A stretch of DNA of 64,000 nt from Planoprotostelium fungivorum (lineage: Eukaryota; Evosea; Variosea; Cavosteliida; Cavosteliaceae). Positions 1-12,481 of the stretch are shown in pieces. The notes under the pieces are model-generated. The model saw only the letters and a list, made by a program, of their open reading frames with translations, had not been told where the DNA came from and did not search any database. Position numbers and translations under genes: made by a program. Numbering within the stretch: the first letter of the stretch is position 1; the number at the start of each line of letters is the position of its first letter. The stretch is from the NCBI GenBank assembly GCA_003024175.1, contig MDYQ01000021.1:248001-312000 (forward strand), read 5' to 3'.

Positions 1-1617
1 TGAAGATGACAAAGAAAATGAAGAATCCAATAGTCGACGGTCCGATGTCGGGTCGTACTACGGAATATCTGTGAGAAGCCCATCACATCTCACATCACTT
101 CATCTTTCTTGTCGTTTTAGAAGATGTCCTGCTGCGATGAACCTGATGTCCACTCAGGCTTCGAGGATGATGTACGAGATGAGCGTTCAGACGAAGAAGG
201 CAAACTTGGAACACTTATGGTGAAAAGAGAGACGAGAGGAATTCTAAACAGTTCAGGTTGGCCATTGTTGGTTTCACATCTCAACACGTCCACCACCGCA
301 TGGACGATGACATCTACGAGAGGGAGTTGAATTACTTCCGTCAGGCCAACTCTGAATTTGCACGTGATTCTCAATACGAGAGAGAATCCAGATTTGACGA
401 CACGATATTGTACGGGAAAGACTTCAAGTGAGTTACAAAGATGATGGTGTGATCGATGATCACGATCTCATGGAACTCAAGATTTCCTCTGTACCGACAC
501 TGGACCTTGTACGACAGCATGTACCATTCCACTTATGTCGCCAGTCGATTGGGTGTATGGACAGGTGACTGACTGATCTTCGAAGTCGACTGAATGAAAC
601 AGAATCTGGAAAGAAGAACCTGAAGACCATCTTGGTGAGATTGGGTGAGTGGTCACCTAAGAAAGAGAGTTGAAGGCAACAGGTGTACCTCTCGACGAGT
701 GCATGAACAAGTGGAGCGTCATGAACACGCAAAACAAGGCCATCGGTGAGTTTTCTTCGAGATCTCCACTGAATCACCTCAGTGACCGAGGGAATGCAGG
801 AAGTAGCTTCCTCTTACGGTTTAGAAAACCTCACCGTCAAATCGTTCTACAAGGTGAGATCGATCGTCTACAACGAGGTGACCCCCTCAGAACTTGGGAT
901 ATCGCCTGCAAGTGTCCGCCTCCGACGTTGCCATGGCCGTCGAGGCCCTCCTCTCCTCTGGTCTAGAACCTTCGAAGAACTTTTGGAAGGCCTTCGATGC
1001 CCTGCGAAGCAGCGACGCCAACTCTTCCGTCTTAGAGGCCGGCATCGAATCTGCCATCCAAGTCCAGCAGGTGTCCGTCTCTCTTCATCTTCCATTGACA
1101 GACGCAGGCCATCATCCGGCAGGGAACTCTCGTCATCGAGAAACAAGTGTTGAACCACAGCGGACCCTTCCGCTACGCTTTCATCAACAGCGCCATGGAC
1201 TGCAACCTCTTCATCTCTCCTTCACCGCTCGTCAGGCTGGGAGAGTACATCAAGGAGATCGTGACGGTGAGAGATAGAGAGGGAGAAGATTGATTTGGAT
1301 AGGAATACGGGAAGAACAAGCAGAAGAAGCTGCAGAAGAAACCTCTCGCCCTGCTGTGCTTCGATCCAGAGAACGACTCGTGGGTCGTCGCAGGTCTGCC
1401 GCCCACGCCAGCCAGCAGCTCGAAGAAAAAGTGAGTGAGAGATGAAGGGAAGAGAGTGACGTAGAGCAGTAAGTTTGGATACGCGCTGGAGCACGCGGCG
1501 TCGAAGACGATGAGCCGTATATCGTCACACAGTTTCGATCCGGCCCTGTTGTCCATATTGAAGGGGGACATCAAGATGTTCATGGATTATCTGCACACTC
1601 CCGCTCGCAATGAATAA
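1..1617 (+). CDS. CDC45: CDC45 replication initiation factor, C-terminal part (5' end outside window)
   Basis: CDC45 is the core of the CMG (Cdc45-MCM-GINS) replicative helicase and acts in the nucleus at origins and forks. Several exons joined over short gtgag introns read as the C-terminal half of the family. Seen in order: an acidic stretch at the window edge, LWWAIVGFTSQHV, YRHWTLYDSMYHSTYVASRLGVW, ASDVAMAVEALL, GPFRYAFINSAMDCNLF, PLALLCFDPENDSWVVAGLPP, FGYALEHAA and a final SFDPALLSILKGDIKMFMDYL. These match the order of conserved blocks I know from human CDC45. The stop (TAA) is at 1615-1617. The start lies upstream of base 1. One intron holds a TCTACAACG element (867-875). Family assignment is confident; exact splice sites are inferred. 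Confidence 0.9.
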
Positions 1618-1737
1618 AACCGAGCTGATGGTGTAGATGATCGAGTTACATTGTCATTGAGAAGAATGTATATGACAGGATGAAATGAACATCAAGTGCA
1701 CGAGATGATCATAACGGAATTCGAGACTAGCTGTTGT

Positions 1738-2122
1738 TTAAGCAGCTGTTGTTATATGATTCATTTCTTCGACATCAGTTCTGAGTGCCTCCACCTTTTG
1801 AATATACCTCCCAGGTATTGTCAATAGTCCGATCTGTCTCTCTGTGATGTGAGGCCCATCGTCTTCTGAGAGATTTCAGCACAGAATCATGGATGATCGA
1901 CCCACCATTCCTCGATTGCGTCTCTGTGGCATCAGAGAGAACAAAGTTTTTTCCCTTATCTACGCATACGAATGATCCACAAAAGAAGCGACCGTCACTG
2001 ATTGTAATGCGGATCCGTTGGTCAATCAACGATCGAAACTTCTCGATGTTTGGGGTAGAGTTATTCTCGATCGTCAATGGCTTGACGGTAATAATAGGAG
2101 ATGATGGGGGTTGTCCTTCCAT
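1738..2122 (-). CDS. NAA38: NAA38/LSMD1-like NatC auxiliary subunit (Lsm fold)
   Basis: This is a small Lsm-fold protein of the N-terminal acetyltransferase C (NatC) complex. NatC acetylates nascent chains at the ribosome, and NAA38 is a non-catalytic subunit. The protein starts MEGQPPSSP and carries the Sm1-like block IDQRIRITISDGRFFCGSFVCVD followed by NFVLSDATE. An intron of about 40 bp (roughly 1873-1912) must be removed. The second exon then reads GLLTIPGRYIQKVEALRTD, matching the family's LGLAMVPGHHIVSIEV strand. The stop is at 1738-1740. An ordinary LSm protein is the alternative, but the C-terminal PG(R/H) strand favours NAA38. It is divergent from the lyase gene 66 bp away. Confidence 0.8.
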
Positions 2123-2188
2123 CGGTTGATGTTGCCTGGGTTGTGCGCAGTTGTAAATCAGATCGTATCACGAGACGTCATCATCAAC
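2123..2188. promoter_or_regulatory. 66-bp divergent intergenic region (shared promoter)
   Basis: Only 66 bp separate the start codons of the NAA38-like gene (minus) and the CLYBL-like gene (plus), so both must share promoter and 5' UTR sequence. No TATA-like box is obvious. The assignment rests on position alone. Confidence 0.5.
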
Positions 2189-3473
2189 ATGCTCCGATCT
2201 TCGCGGCTTTCTTCTATACGCAGCAATAACGTCGTAAGACAGACGAGATCTTTTTCAGGACATTCTAGACTCCGTCGAGTCCTCTTCAACGTTCCTGGGA
2301 GTGACATCAGAAAGATCACGAAGGCAACACAACTGGATGTCGATTCAGTCGTTCTCGATTTGGAGGACGGTGTCGCCGCGAATCAGAAAGAGAATGCCAG
2401 GAAATTAGTGAGCCAAACTCTCTTAGATCACCACGTTTCTTTTGGAAGATCAGGTGTCCTTCTTTGTATAACATGTGATGAACAAAGTATCAGAGAGATT
2501 GGTCAGAATCAACTCCTTTGGATCAGGACTAGAAGATGGAGATCTGCAATCACTGAAAGAGGCGTTCACCGAAGGTGATCGATTCTTCCAAGTGCATAAG
2601 TGATCTCATGACATGACACAGGGGCCATCGACGGTGTGGTCATCCCAAAGGTGAACCACCATCTTTCCTCTCCCTCTAAATCATTCAATAGACGGAGACT
2701 CCGGAACACGTCGAAGCCATGTCCAAGTGAGAAGAGATGCACCTCATTCATCTCAACTGACCTCCTCTCTGTTTTCTCGACGGCTGTGGAGATAAGGCGA
2801 AGAAAGTTCAACTGCTGGCGGCCATCGAATCAGCCAAGGCCATCATCGACCTCAAAGACATCTGCAAAGCGAAAACAAACAGATTGGCCGGTCTGATCGT
2901 GAGCTCATGATCTTTCGCGGATCGGTGATCACTGATCGAAATTTCAGTTCGCATCGGAAGATTACGTGGCTGATGTGGGTATGACCAGAACAGAAGATGC
3001 ATCTGAGCTCTATTATGCCCGAAGTCATCTGGTCAATCACGCTGTGGCCTTCCGAATGCAATCCATCGACATGGTCTGTCTCAATTTCAAGGACGTACAA
3101 GTGAGTTCTCATCGAAATCTCCACGGTAATCGTAGGAGTCTCGTTGACGCGTACAGATCATTGCCAAGGAGACGACTGAAGGCAGGCTGATGGGTTTCAC
3201 GGGCAAGCAGTGCATACATCCCAATCAGATCGTACCCATCATAGAGGCTTTTGTACCTTCTGAGAGAGAAATCGATTTCGCCAGGAAGATTACAGAGGCA
3301 AACGACAGGCATCAGGTGAACGAGGGCATGTGAAGATGTTCGAGTGTGACGTTGGACAGGCTGAGGGTCGTGGTGCTTTCGAAGTAGATGGTAAGATGGT
3401 CGATCGACCTCTTTATCTGTGGGCGGAGAGGATCATGCAGAGATACAATGCTTCCGTGAATCAATCGAATTGA
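2189..3473 (+). CDS. CLYBL: Citramalyl-CoA lyase, mitochondrial (CLYBL/CitE family)
   Basis: This is an HpcH/HpaI-CitE family TIM-barrel lyase. CLYBL cleaves citramalyl-CoA to acetyl-CoA and pyruvate in mitochondria. The start MLRSSRLSSIRSNNVVRQT is rich in Arg and Ser with no acid residues, as expected of a mitochondrial presequence. The body has RRVLFNVPGSDIRKI, VDSVVLDLEDGVAANQKENAR (the family's DxEDGV motif), AKAIIDLKDIC, FASEDYVADVGMTRTEDA (GGEDF-like metal region), QSIDMVCLNFKD and LMGFTGKQCIHPNQI. The C-terminus reads KMVDRPLYLWAERIMQRY. Exons are joined over several short introns. The ATG at 2189 is the first plausible start; an in-frame extension upstream lacks an ATG. The stop TGA is at 3471-3473. 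Confidence 0.88.
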
Positions 3474-3567
3474 TGCACAGAAATAAAACTTGAAATCGAA
3501 TGAAGGGTGATGCTGAGATGATGAGACGATGAGAAGAGAGATGGTAATGATCCTCGTATTGATGTAT

Positions 3568-6500
3568 TCACAAGTGGATTCGTCCCGCAGAAGAAGAGCG
3601 ATTGGACACGGATCCCCCATTTGCCGAAGGAAGCTTGACCCGAGTGGCACTCAAGCTCAGGCTTCCATTGGGTGACATGGGAGGGGAAGAGGTCATGTTC
3701 GTCGTGATGGGCAGTTGAGATATCCGTGGGAGTCTCTGTGCCGATGTCGGTCTCGAATTGTTTCGACTGCTGGCGTTGGATCTGGGCTGACCCGGGAGTG
3801 AGGGGTTGACCATATCGAGGGACATGACTTGAGAGGTAGCCACGCGGCTGTTGGCCGTGGACATTCGACTGTGACCACTTGTGGTGCTGTTGATGGAGCC
3901 GCGTGATGTGATGCTGCGGGGAGTCTCTGGCCTCGAGTTGCTGGGAGAGTTGAGGAGGCTGTTGGATGTCGCTGGACGTTGTGGAGGTTTGATATTGTGG
4001 AGGGCGAGCTGGTTCTCCAATTCCTCTCGAATGGTAGGGAAGGCTTGGCTGAGCTGCAACAGCCACGAGAGCTCCAGGTTGTTCTTGTGCCTCAGCTCGA
4101 TGTACTTGCATTCCTTCTCCACGACCGATGGCGGTGTTGATTTCTTCTTGATTAGAATGGCGCGAGCTCTCTGCACTTGTGTCTGATGTTTAGATGTATC
4201 GGCGGATAAGCTGTGCACTTTCGCCCGGAGAGCATCGATGTGTCGGATCGATTGCTGACATTGGACCTCGATGTCAGACCCTCTTCTCTCTAAATCGGAC
4301 ACCTCGGCCTCCAAGAGAAATCTCTCCCTGGCCCTCTCTTCCTCCTCCGCTTGATAATTTCTCAATCTCTGTGATAAATCACTCGATCTCTCCAGATCTT
4401 CTGCTGTCATGCCACCCCTTGTCTTCTGCATGTGCAATCGTTGATTCACGGCGTTGAAAGAAGCTAAACTGGCTTCCAGCATTCGGTTCTCATCGATGAC
4501 CCTCTGCGTCTCAGTATCCAAGCTGTCCTTCTCCTTCTGAAGTTCTTCCTTCTGTTGAGCGGCCTTGATGATATAGTACGCCTGTGTGTGCTCCTCCTCT
4601 CCCTCTGGATTGATCTGCATCATAAGGATCTGGTATTTCCTCTTCCTCTTGTCGATGTGTTCTAATCTCTCGCCCAATTCTTTCGTTCGCAGATGGACTT
4701 CCTCTTCAATCAGGCGCAGTTGGGCGCGGAGGGCATCCTTGTGCACTTGGATCTCTTGCTTCCTACTCTCCATGGCAGACTGCAACTGAATCTTTCTGGA
4801 CTCTAGATTGAACACCTGATTTCGTGTGAGCCTTCGATCCAAGTGTTCAGATGTTGATCCTCACCTCATCGGCACGATGGTACAACAGATCACGTAGTCT
4901 CTTGACATCCAGTCGAACGAAATTCTCCGCCACCAGCAGCTCCTCGTGCTTCTTTCCAGTGGCCTTGAGATTCCTCGCCGAACTTTCATTCTCCAACTCC
5001 ATGTCGGTGATCTTCTGCTTCAGCACCGCCCTCTTCTTCAGATAGACTTCTAGATTCCTCTTGGCCGTTCTGACATCGTCCTCGATCTTCTTCTGTTGTC
5101 CGTTGAGGAGGTTGTACTGCTCGCTCCTGCGATCTAAATCCACCGTGAGCTCTTTGATTCGAGCGTTGAGTGCTGCTCTCTCTTCGTTCGTCCTCTCTCC
5201 CTGAGCTCGCGAGATCTTCCGTTCCAGTTGTTGGAGTTGGTACTCTTGGTTGTAGATGAGCTCCTGCTGCTTCAACGACTCGGCGTCTAACTTGGCGATC
5301 TTGGCTTGGAGATTCTTCTCAGCCGCTTTAGCTCCGTTGAGATCAGACAGTAGGCCTTGCTCTAATTGTCTGGCCTTGTAATAAGCTTGCGACTCCTCGA
5401 ACAGACTTTCTTGTAGTTGTCTCTGCTCCTTCTCCGCTCGATTCAGCCTGTGTTCTTCGTTCTTGTAGTACATGTCCAATTGTTTCGCCCTGTCTTCCAG
5501 ATTCTCCGATTTGGAATAATGGGTCTCGAGGTCGTACTTGGTCTTTTCGTACGCAACTTGCAGTTTTTCGATTCGTTTTCGCTTCAAGTCGATCTCTCGA
5601 TTGAATTTCATGATCTCGCTCCTCTGCTCTTCCAAAGTCGTGTTGGTTTTAGACAAGACCCCTTGGGATGGATCAGTTTCGAGTCGTTATCACATCCTCA
5701 CCCTTCACGGTATCCAATTCACTCTGATACTCTTCGATCATGGCGGTCATACCTCCGTAGTCGGATCTTAACTTGGTGAGCATTCGATCGGCTGCTCCTA
5801 TTTTTCCTTCCAGCTCTCTGTTGTTGGCCTCTTCCGTCTGCAAGAATTTCTTCTTCTCATCGATGACGGCCTGCTTAGATCCAATCTGCTCTTTGATTCC
5901 CTCCAATTGTTCCAGTGATTTCTGAATGGTTTCGTCCAGCTTCTCCATCGATTGAATGGCCTCCTCCCATTGAAACAGCAGCTGCTCTCTCTCCCTCTGA
6001 AGGTTCTTGAACTCCTCTCCTGTCTTGTCTAACTCGATCTGAGCAGCGCGAGTCTCTGTGACTTCGGCTTCGAGGCGTCCTTCCGCGATCTTGGCTTCCT
6101 TTGTCAATTTGGAGACTTGCATGTTGAGTTCTTTGATGCGGATGTCGTCCGAATGAGCGTACCTTGTAGAGTGAGAAGACGCCAGGGTGGTGACGGCTCA
6201 CCGTAACATGACCAGAGTATCGTCCTCCTTCTGCTTCTTGGCGATAGCCCACTGCTCCAGTTGCTCTTTTCCCATCTTGAGTTGGCTGCGGAAATTTTCA
6301 AACTTCTCCTGAGCTTGAACGATCGCATTCTGCAATGTCTTCTCTCGATCTTGGTATTCCACATGTCTTTGACTGAGCTTGTCTATATCTGCCTTCAATT
6401 TCCCCTTCTCTCTGTCATACAATTTCTGCAGACGTTCCTCTGATTTCGTCTCATTCGCCTTTGCAGTTTGAAGCGACTGCGTGTTCGATAGCTCGGTATT

Positions 6501-6745
6501 GACATTCTTGAGGTGCTCTTTCATCAATCCCATCCTGTTCTGATGTTCTTCGATGGATTTAGAGATTTTCTCTAGATAAGCTTGTCGTTCACGAACCTAT
6601 TGCGGGTTACGAAACCGGTGCAGATAGGTCTTAACATCGAATCACTCACCTCGCGATCCAACTGCTTGTTAAAATCGGAGGCAAATGGTGGCAGTGTATC
6701 ATTGGTATCAAAGTCATTTTCGAATGCAGAGAAATCAAAGTCCAT
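3568..6745 (-). CDS. CCDC39: CCDC39/FAP59-like axonemal ruler protein
   Basis: CCDC39 with CCDC40 forms the 96-nm molecular ruler of motile cilia and is needed for inner dynein arm and nexin-dynein placement. About 1000 residues, nearly all coiled coil, come from five exon blocks (6745-6572, 6533-6198, 6122-5673, 5656-4847, 4842-3568). Diagnostic stretches match human CCDC39: ELDKTGEEFKNLQRERE, QQELIYNQEYQLQQLERK, LVAENFVRLDVKRLRDLLYHRADEV and, most telling, NPEGEEEHTQAYYIIKAAQ. The last ~130 residues are Ser/Pro/Asn-rich and disordered, as in the human protein. The ATG at 6743-6745 (MDFDFSAFENDFD) is preferred; another lies 12 codons upstream. It implies the organism builds a motile cilium at some stage. 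Confidence 0.9.
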
Positions 6746-7296
6746 TGCTGAAGCCAACACTTCGCATGCGCTTTGTGTCAATTTCGAACTAGGCTATTAT
6801 TGGGCGACGGTTCAAATATTTGCTCCTTCAAGTTGAATCCTAGTCTATTCGCTGGACGTTCCCGTAGTATGTGTCTATGCTTAGCAAGAAGAGAACAGAC
6901 CGAGGTAAATAGGGCTAGCGATGGCTCAATATTCAATGGGCAGAAAGATAAGTTCATCCAGCCCTTCCCACACATCAAGAACCCACGGGATTACATAAAT
7001 GATATGGATGCGATGCGTTGATACGAAGAGAGAGGAAGATGAAGAATGAAATGATACTTGAGCGGGTGAGATGTCTGTCTTTATCTACAACGGGCCGACA
7101 TTCAGGACATCATCTTTTCGTGCACAGGTGGCCTCCAAGATCTTTATACACATCTCATCTCCTGGATGTCATATTGATAAGGGTGGGTCACTCATCATCT
7201 AGCATCAGCTCTCCGCACTTTCGTCGAGTGATAATCATCAACTTTATATCACTCTACGTCCCTCTTCAACACAATTAACGCAAACAAAGATTTCTA
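6746..7296. other. Divergent intergenic region between CCDC39-like and DENND3-like genes
   Basis: About 550 bp lie between two divergent start codons. Short open frames on both strands show no family features and look like chance. One TATCTACAACG copy lies near 7084-7094, the only clear copy of the intron-associated motif in this gap. I see no RNA gene or repeat. It presumably holds both promoters. Confidence 0.4.
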
Positions 7297-10200
7297 ATGT
7301 CCAGACTCGTGGAATATTTTGCAGTATGTGGAGTCGATAAATACTTGAAACCTCTGGTATCACCGTCGAAGAAGAAGAATGCTGAGGCAGAGAACCCATT
7401 CAGCACCCCTTATCAGAGTGAAGTCTTGGAACGATTTCCTCCCACCGATTGGCCAGATGCCTCCATTCCCCCTGAGCTGTGGAGGGTAAGTTCACCCCTC
7501 TCTCCACTCGCCGACACCTTTCCAGTCTCAATTCTGTTTTCCCGCCGGGCTGAGGTTGAAGAGCGAGGCCGTCCTACCATCCTTCTTCATCTTCACCTTG
7601 ACGCATGTAACGGGAGCCCGATACTATGGGGCCGCCCTCACTTATTACGAGCCACTGCCCAGTGAAGTGATCGCCAATTATGCCACGGACCATCCTCAGT
7701 TTGCCCATCAGCTGAAGAAGTCTCTCGTCTACGTAAGATGATGATGAACATCATCAAGATGGAGGTGCTGACGCAAGACAGGCACCGACTTGCATGTGTC
7801 TGTTGAGCCATTTTCCCTTCTTTTCATTGTACAGAGATTACCTCCGTGAGTTCTACCGAACTTTTCGCAGCAGCGAGCCACAGACAGTACCGTTGGAGAG
7901 GATGATCGCCAATCTCATCATCGACACTCCACTCCCTCCCCTGGGTGAACATCTCTACCTTCTATCCATCGTGACATTCATCATCACATCGATTCAGAAT
8001 GATTCCATTCAATCGACTGAGATGATATCGATGAATACTGACGAGAGGGAAAGGTCACACGAAATTGAAGCTCACTGTTGGATCACAGACGCAATTTTGC
8101 TCCAGACCGGCACTTCACCAATTCAGCATGGCAGATGTGAGTCACTCCTCTTCCCCTCGCCCTGACCCCATACAGTTTTCATTCAAGTATTTATTCGAAG
8201 CTCTGGGTGTCACGAATGCCGTCAAGTTATTCGGCGCCATACTCTTGGAGAGTAAGGTGCGTGTCTCGTGTCATTTCAAGCTGATGAAGAGGAGGTTCTC
8301 ATCGTGTCATCTCAATACACACTCCTCACCATCGTGTGTGAGACGCTGTGTCATCTCATGTACCCTTTCGCTTGGCATCACATCTACGTCCCTATCTTAG
8401 CTTGCAACATGGGTGATTTCCTTCAGGCTCCCACGCCTTTCATCATGGGTGTACACTCGAGTTATTACAAGCCCAGAGACGATCTAGAAGAGGTAATCAT
8501 CCATCCGTCATGATCACATCGACGATGAAGGTCGCATCGATGATTTGATGTATTTGTTGATGACTCATTCTATCCAGGTGGTCATCGTTGATCTCGATCG
8601 AGGTACGATCGACAACCCAAAGAAAGAGTTGCAACTTCCCGCGGAGGAGGAATCAGTTCTGATCGATGGCCTCAAGCGACTCTTGTCCAATCAGATGACA
8701 CAACTCGATGTGGCCTTTCCACTGGCAGACAAGAACGAGACATCGAGAAACGTGGATTTGTCCATTCGAATCCTCTTCCTCCAGTTGTTCATCTCTCTCT
8801 TCAAGGATTACAGAAAGTACATCTCTTATGTGAGAGAATATCCGAGGAAAATCGCCGTGTTCAAGCGGGAATCGTTCATGAAGGAGAACACGAACGGAGT
8901 GGTGAGTTGTAGTCTGACACCATCCACTGAAAACTACAGTCCTTTTATTCTCAATTCCTGGAGACACAAGCCTTCGCAGTTTTCCTTGAGAAACATCAAG
9001 AGCACGTGCTGTTCGATGATGGCATTCGAGCTTATCGTGACGGAAGAGATCTCTATTACCTCAGCAATCACAAGACGACCGTTAACAATCTGTACGAAGT
9101 TCCAGCACCTGATATCACTGGATTAGATCAGAGTGAGTCACGGGAAGAACGAGTTCGATCTGACCTCTCCAGCTTTCGACTATTCTTCGTATCGATACCC
9201 TCAGCTGAACAAGGAACTGTTTGGTAGAGACGTGGAAGAGGAGATCAAGAACGGAGGGAGGTTACCTCTCGTCGCCACGCCACAGATCTACTTGTCTTCT
9301 CCTATGTTGGGCCAGAAGGAGGTGAACGTCGAATGAAAGAATGTCACGTTGACGATCGAACAGCAGGCACCGGGCACACCATCAAAAGAAGTGGTGAACC
9401 AGAAGGACAGTGTCGCTCAACAATTTATCTACCAGTGTCTCAGCAAGGTGGAAGATCTACATCGTTGTAGATGAATGACGTCATCAGGTCTTCGCCGATA
9501 TTCCGTTGGACGATGACGAGATGAATCTGTTGAACGAATTGTTCAAATTAGATTCGGGAAGATTCATTTTCGCCAAGACACTGCAGGACATCAAAGAGAA
9601 GGTGAAGGGATCGTCTTCTCATACAATACGATTCAACGAACACGATTGACGATTTGCAGAGCACAAGGCCCTGTGTGAGCGACACCGTGTTCAAAGTGAT
9701 CACACAATTGATCAAGAAAGTGTTAGAAGAGTCCCACAAGAAGGTGAGATGATGGAGGAGAGATCGAGATTGATTCGATCAGGTTGATTTCGTCGCTCCC
9801 CGCATGTTGATGAATCTTTGCTCCTCGTTCTATCGAATCAATGCGGGTCTACCGGAATTCATCCACGTGTGTATCTCATCGACGATGTAATGTGACGAAT
9901 CACAGCATCAAGTGCAAGGATTGGATATCTGGAATAACAATCACTACTGGGAGGCTGCCTTCTTTGGTGATTTTAAATAAGAATCATCAAAAGTTGATCA
10001 TTCAAATCAGATTCCATCATCGAGCAGAAGAACAACCGACCTATGGTGAGAAGATTCTTTATATTCAATAGAGATGATGATTGATGTACGATAGAGCCCA
10101 CATAACGATCGAGAAGATGAGGACAGTAGGGGAGGTGAAGAACAATTAGAGGCCAGCATTGTCTTCTCCGTTCTATCTCTTCTCAGTAGCAACATGCTCA

Positions 10201-12201
10201 ACCTGGGTGAGTACACTTCCATTCGAATGAAAGTGAACCGAATCAGGTGTGGGAGGAAACGAAGCGAGGCATTTTCTGGCCAGAATGTCATCACTGACGC
10301 AATTATCCGAAGACCACACGGGCACTCTCTTGGCTCTACTGAAGAACATGGAGAGGGCAGTCAGAGACAGTGACAAGCAGAACGATGCCTTGGGTATATC
10401 GAGAGGTACGTCATCACACGGTCACGATGACATCATCCATTCCAGACGATGACACGAACAGGAACGCAAGGAGCTCACACTCCGAGGAGGAATCACTTTT
10501 CGGCGGATTATTTCACAGATTCATTGAATAACAGTGGAGAGGTAGATAAGGGAGAGAGCAAGGAATTGTACTCACGTCTGGTGGTTGCCACATCAACCCA
10601 CAGCAATCAGAACAGTCCCACGCCACGTCACGCTGGGAAGCCTGGGATGAGCGTGGATACGACCGTCGTGACTGAGGAGGGAGATCGGGTGAGATGTCAA
10701 ACTACAACGAACCACGACACATCATCGATGCGTGATCGATGTGTGGTGGAAGCATCGTCGATGTGAAGAGATGAAACTGATTTGATGTACAGATCCCCGT
10801 TAAAACCTTAGACGGACACAAGGGAGGAATTGAATGTACTGTGCTGAACGACAACTTCATCATCAGTGGCTCCAGTGATGGAGGTGAGACGATGACATCA
10901 TCAGACTCTGAGTCTTCAGGTCTGAACATATGGAACGTCAACACGGGAGGGCTCATCAGATCACTCTCGGGTCACACCGATCGCATCAGCAGCGTCGATT
11001 TTGATGAGACGTACGTCATCAGTGGCAGTTATGATCGATCGGTCAGAGTCTGGGACTTCAAGGAGGGAACTTGCATCTACCGAATGACCGGACACACGGA
11101 CAATGTCACTTGTCTGCAACTCAAAGGAACGAACGTTGTATCTGGCTCAGGCGATCACACTCTACGAAGTGAGATTTCATCCCTTTCTACACGGCCTTCC
11201 ATCTACAACGACGCGATATCGAGGCTCAATTTCGAGCAGTTTTCGACACTCGTATGGGACAGTACACCGGCTGCTTAGAGGGACACAGTGGACCCATCAC
11301 TTGTCTGCAATTCGAAGAGTCTCTGTCCACAGTTGTCAGTGGAAGTAGAGATATGACCGTTCGCGTGTGGGACATGAGGACTCTCCGTTGTATCACAGAG
11401 TTAACGGACCACACCGATTGGATCAAGAGCGTGAGATACGACGCACAGCACATCTACTCGGCCAGTTACGATTGTACCTTGAAGCAGTGGGAGGCCAAGG
11501 GGAATTTCTCGTGCAAGAGAACATTCGCCGGGCATAAGGGCTGTATCAACTCGTTCGTATACGATGATCGCAGGGTGAGCCATCATCACGATCATCATCA
11601 CAATGTCATCACCATCTCTCATGATCTGATCGTGTCCAGTTGGTCAGCGGCAGTGGAGACCACGAGGTCAAAATCTGGGACATCAAAACGGGACAATGTC
11701 AGAACACCCTCAGAGGCCACAAGGACGAGGTAACAAGTCCATCACCCTCCACGATTCTAATATCCCCAGGTCATGTGCGTCCAGATGATGGATGATGTCA
11801 TCGTCACTGGCTCGAACGATCAGACAGTCAAGATGTGGGATGCAACATCCGGAAAGTGCAAGAGAACTCTCAGTGGACACACCGACTGGGTCTACACCCT
11901 CCAATTTGACATGAACCGCATCATCAGTGGAAGTTGGGATGGTCTCATCAAAGTGTGGGACGTGTCACACCTGAGACGATCGGTGCCGGCATCATTGAGG
12001 GTGACGAACACTCACTCGGCGCCCACTCTACCCGTCCACACACCTTACGTCCCCACTTCATCGTATGTCCAAGGATCATCTCAGACGGACAAGAACTTTC
12101 TGAGCTCTTCGACGGAGATCATCACGACCACGGCGACGACACCCACGAGGGCCAAGAAGGCGGCCATCTCCATCTTCGACAAGATATTCAATAATGACTG
12201 A
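7297..12201 (+). CDS. DENND3-like Rab GEF: DENN module plus WD40 propeller
   Basis: DENN proteins exchange nucleotide on Rab GTPases; DENND3, which combines DENN and WD40, activates Rab12 in endosome/autophagy traffic. The start is [17 protein letters not shown]. u-[21 protein letters not shown] and [22 protein letters not shown]. c-[57 protein letters not shown] and [11 protein letters not shown]. d-[27 protein letters not shown] and [12 protein letters not shown] linker (about 9.3-10.8 kb) follows, then seven or so WD repeats (10.8-12.0 kb; [32 protein letters not shown]). The linker exon near 10463 reads in frame through to the propeller, supporting a single gene. Several introns carry palindromic motifs (9455-9472, 11201-11210). 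The C-terminal 60 residues are Ser/Thr-rich. The specific Rab target is unknown. Confidence 0.8.
9455..9472. repeat. Intronic near-palindrome ATCTACATCGTTGTAGAT
   Basis: Copy in a DENND3-like intron, followed four bases later by TGACGTCA (9476-9483), which leads straight into the splice acceptor. Confidence 0.75.
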
Positions 12202-12481
12202 TGAGAATGAGATCGTAGCACGTTCGATGATCGTTGTCGTGTCGGGGTGTTGCAACTCGAAAACACGGTGCGGGGCTCGATTTTTGTCAGCAATTTCAAT
12301 AGAGGAAGAGAGAACGCCTGTGGAGGATGGGTTTAGGAGGATGTAAAGTGACGCGAAAATATGGTTTTTGAGGGCCTTTGAGCGCGAAAGTGTGAAAAGT
12401 GGTGGAGAACTCCCATCGTTTGTATTTGAGATTGGCGGGGGGCGGTGTGATGATGGGTTCTACATCACACGAAGCGCAAGG

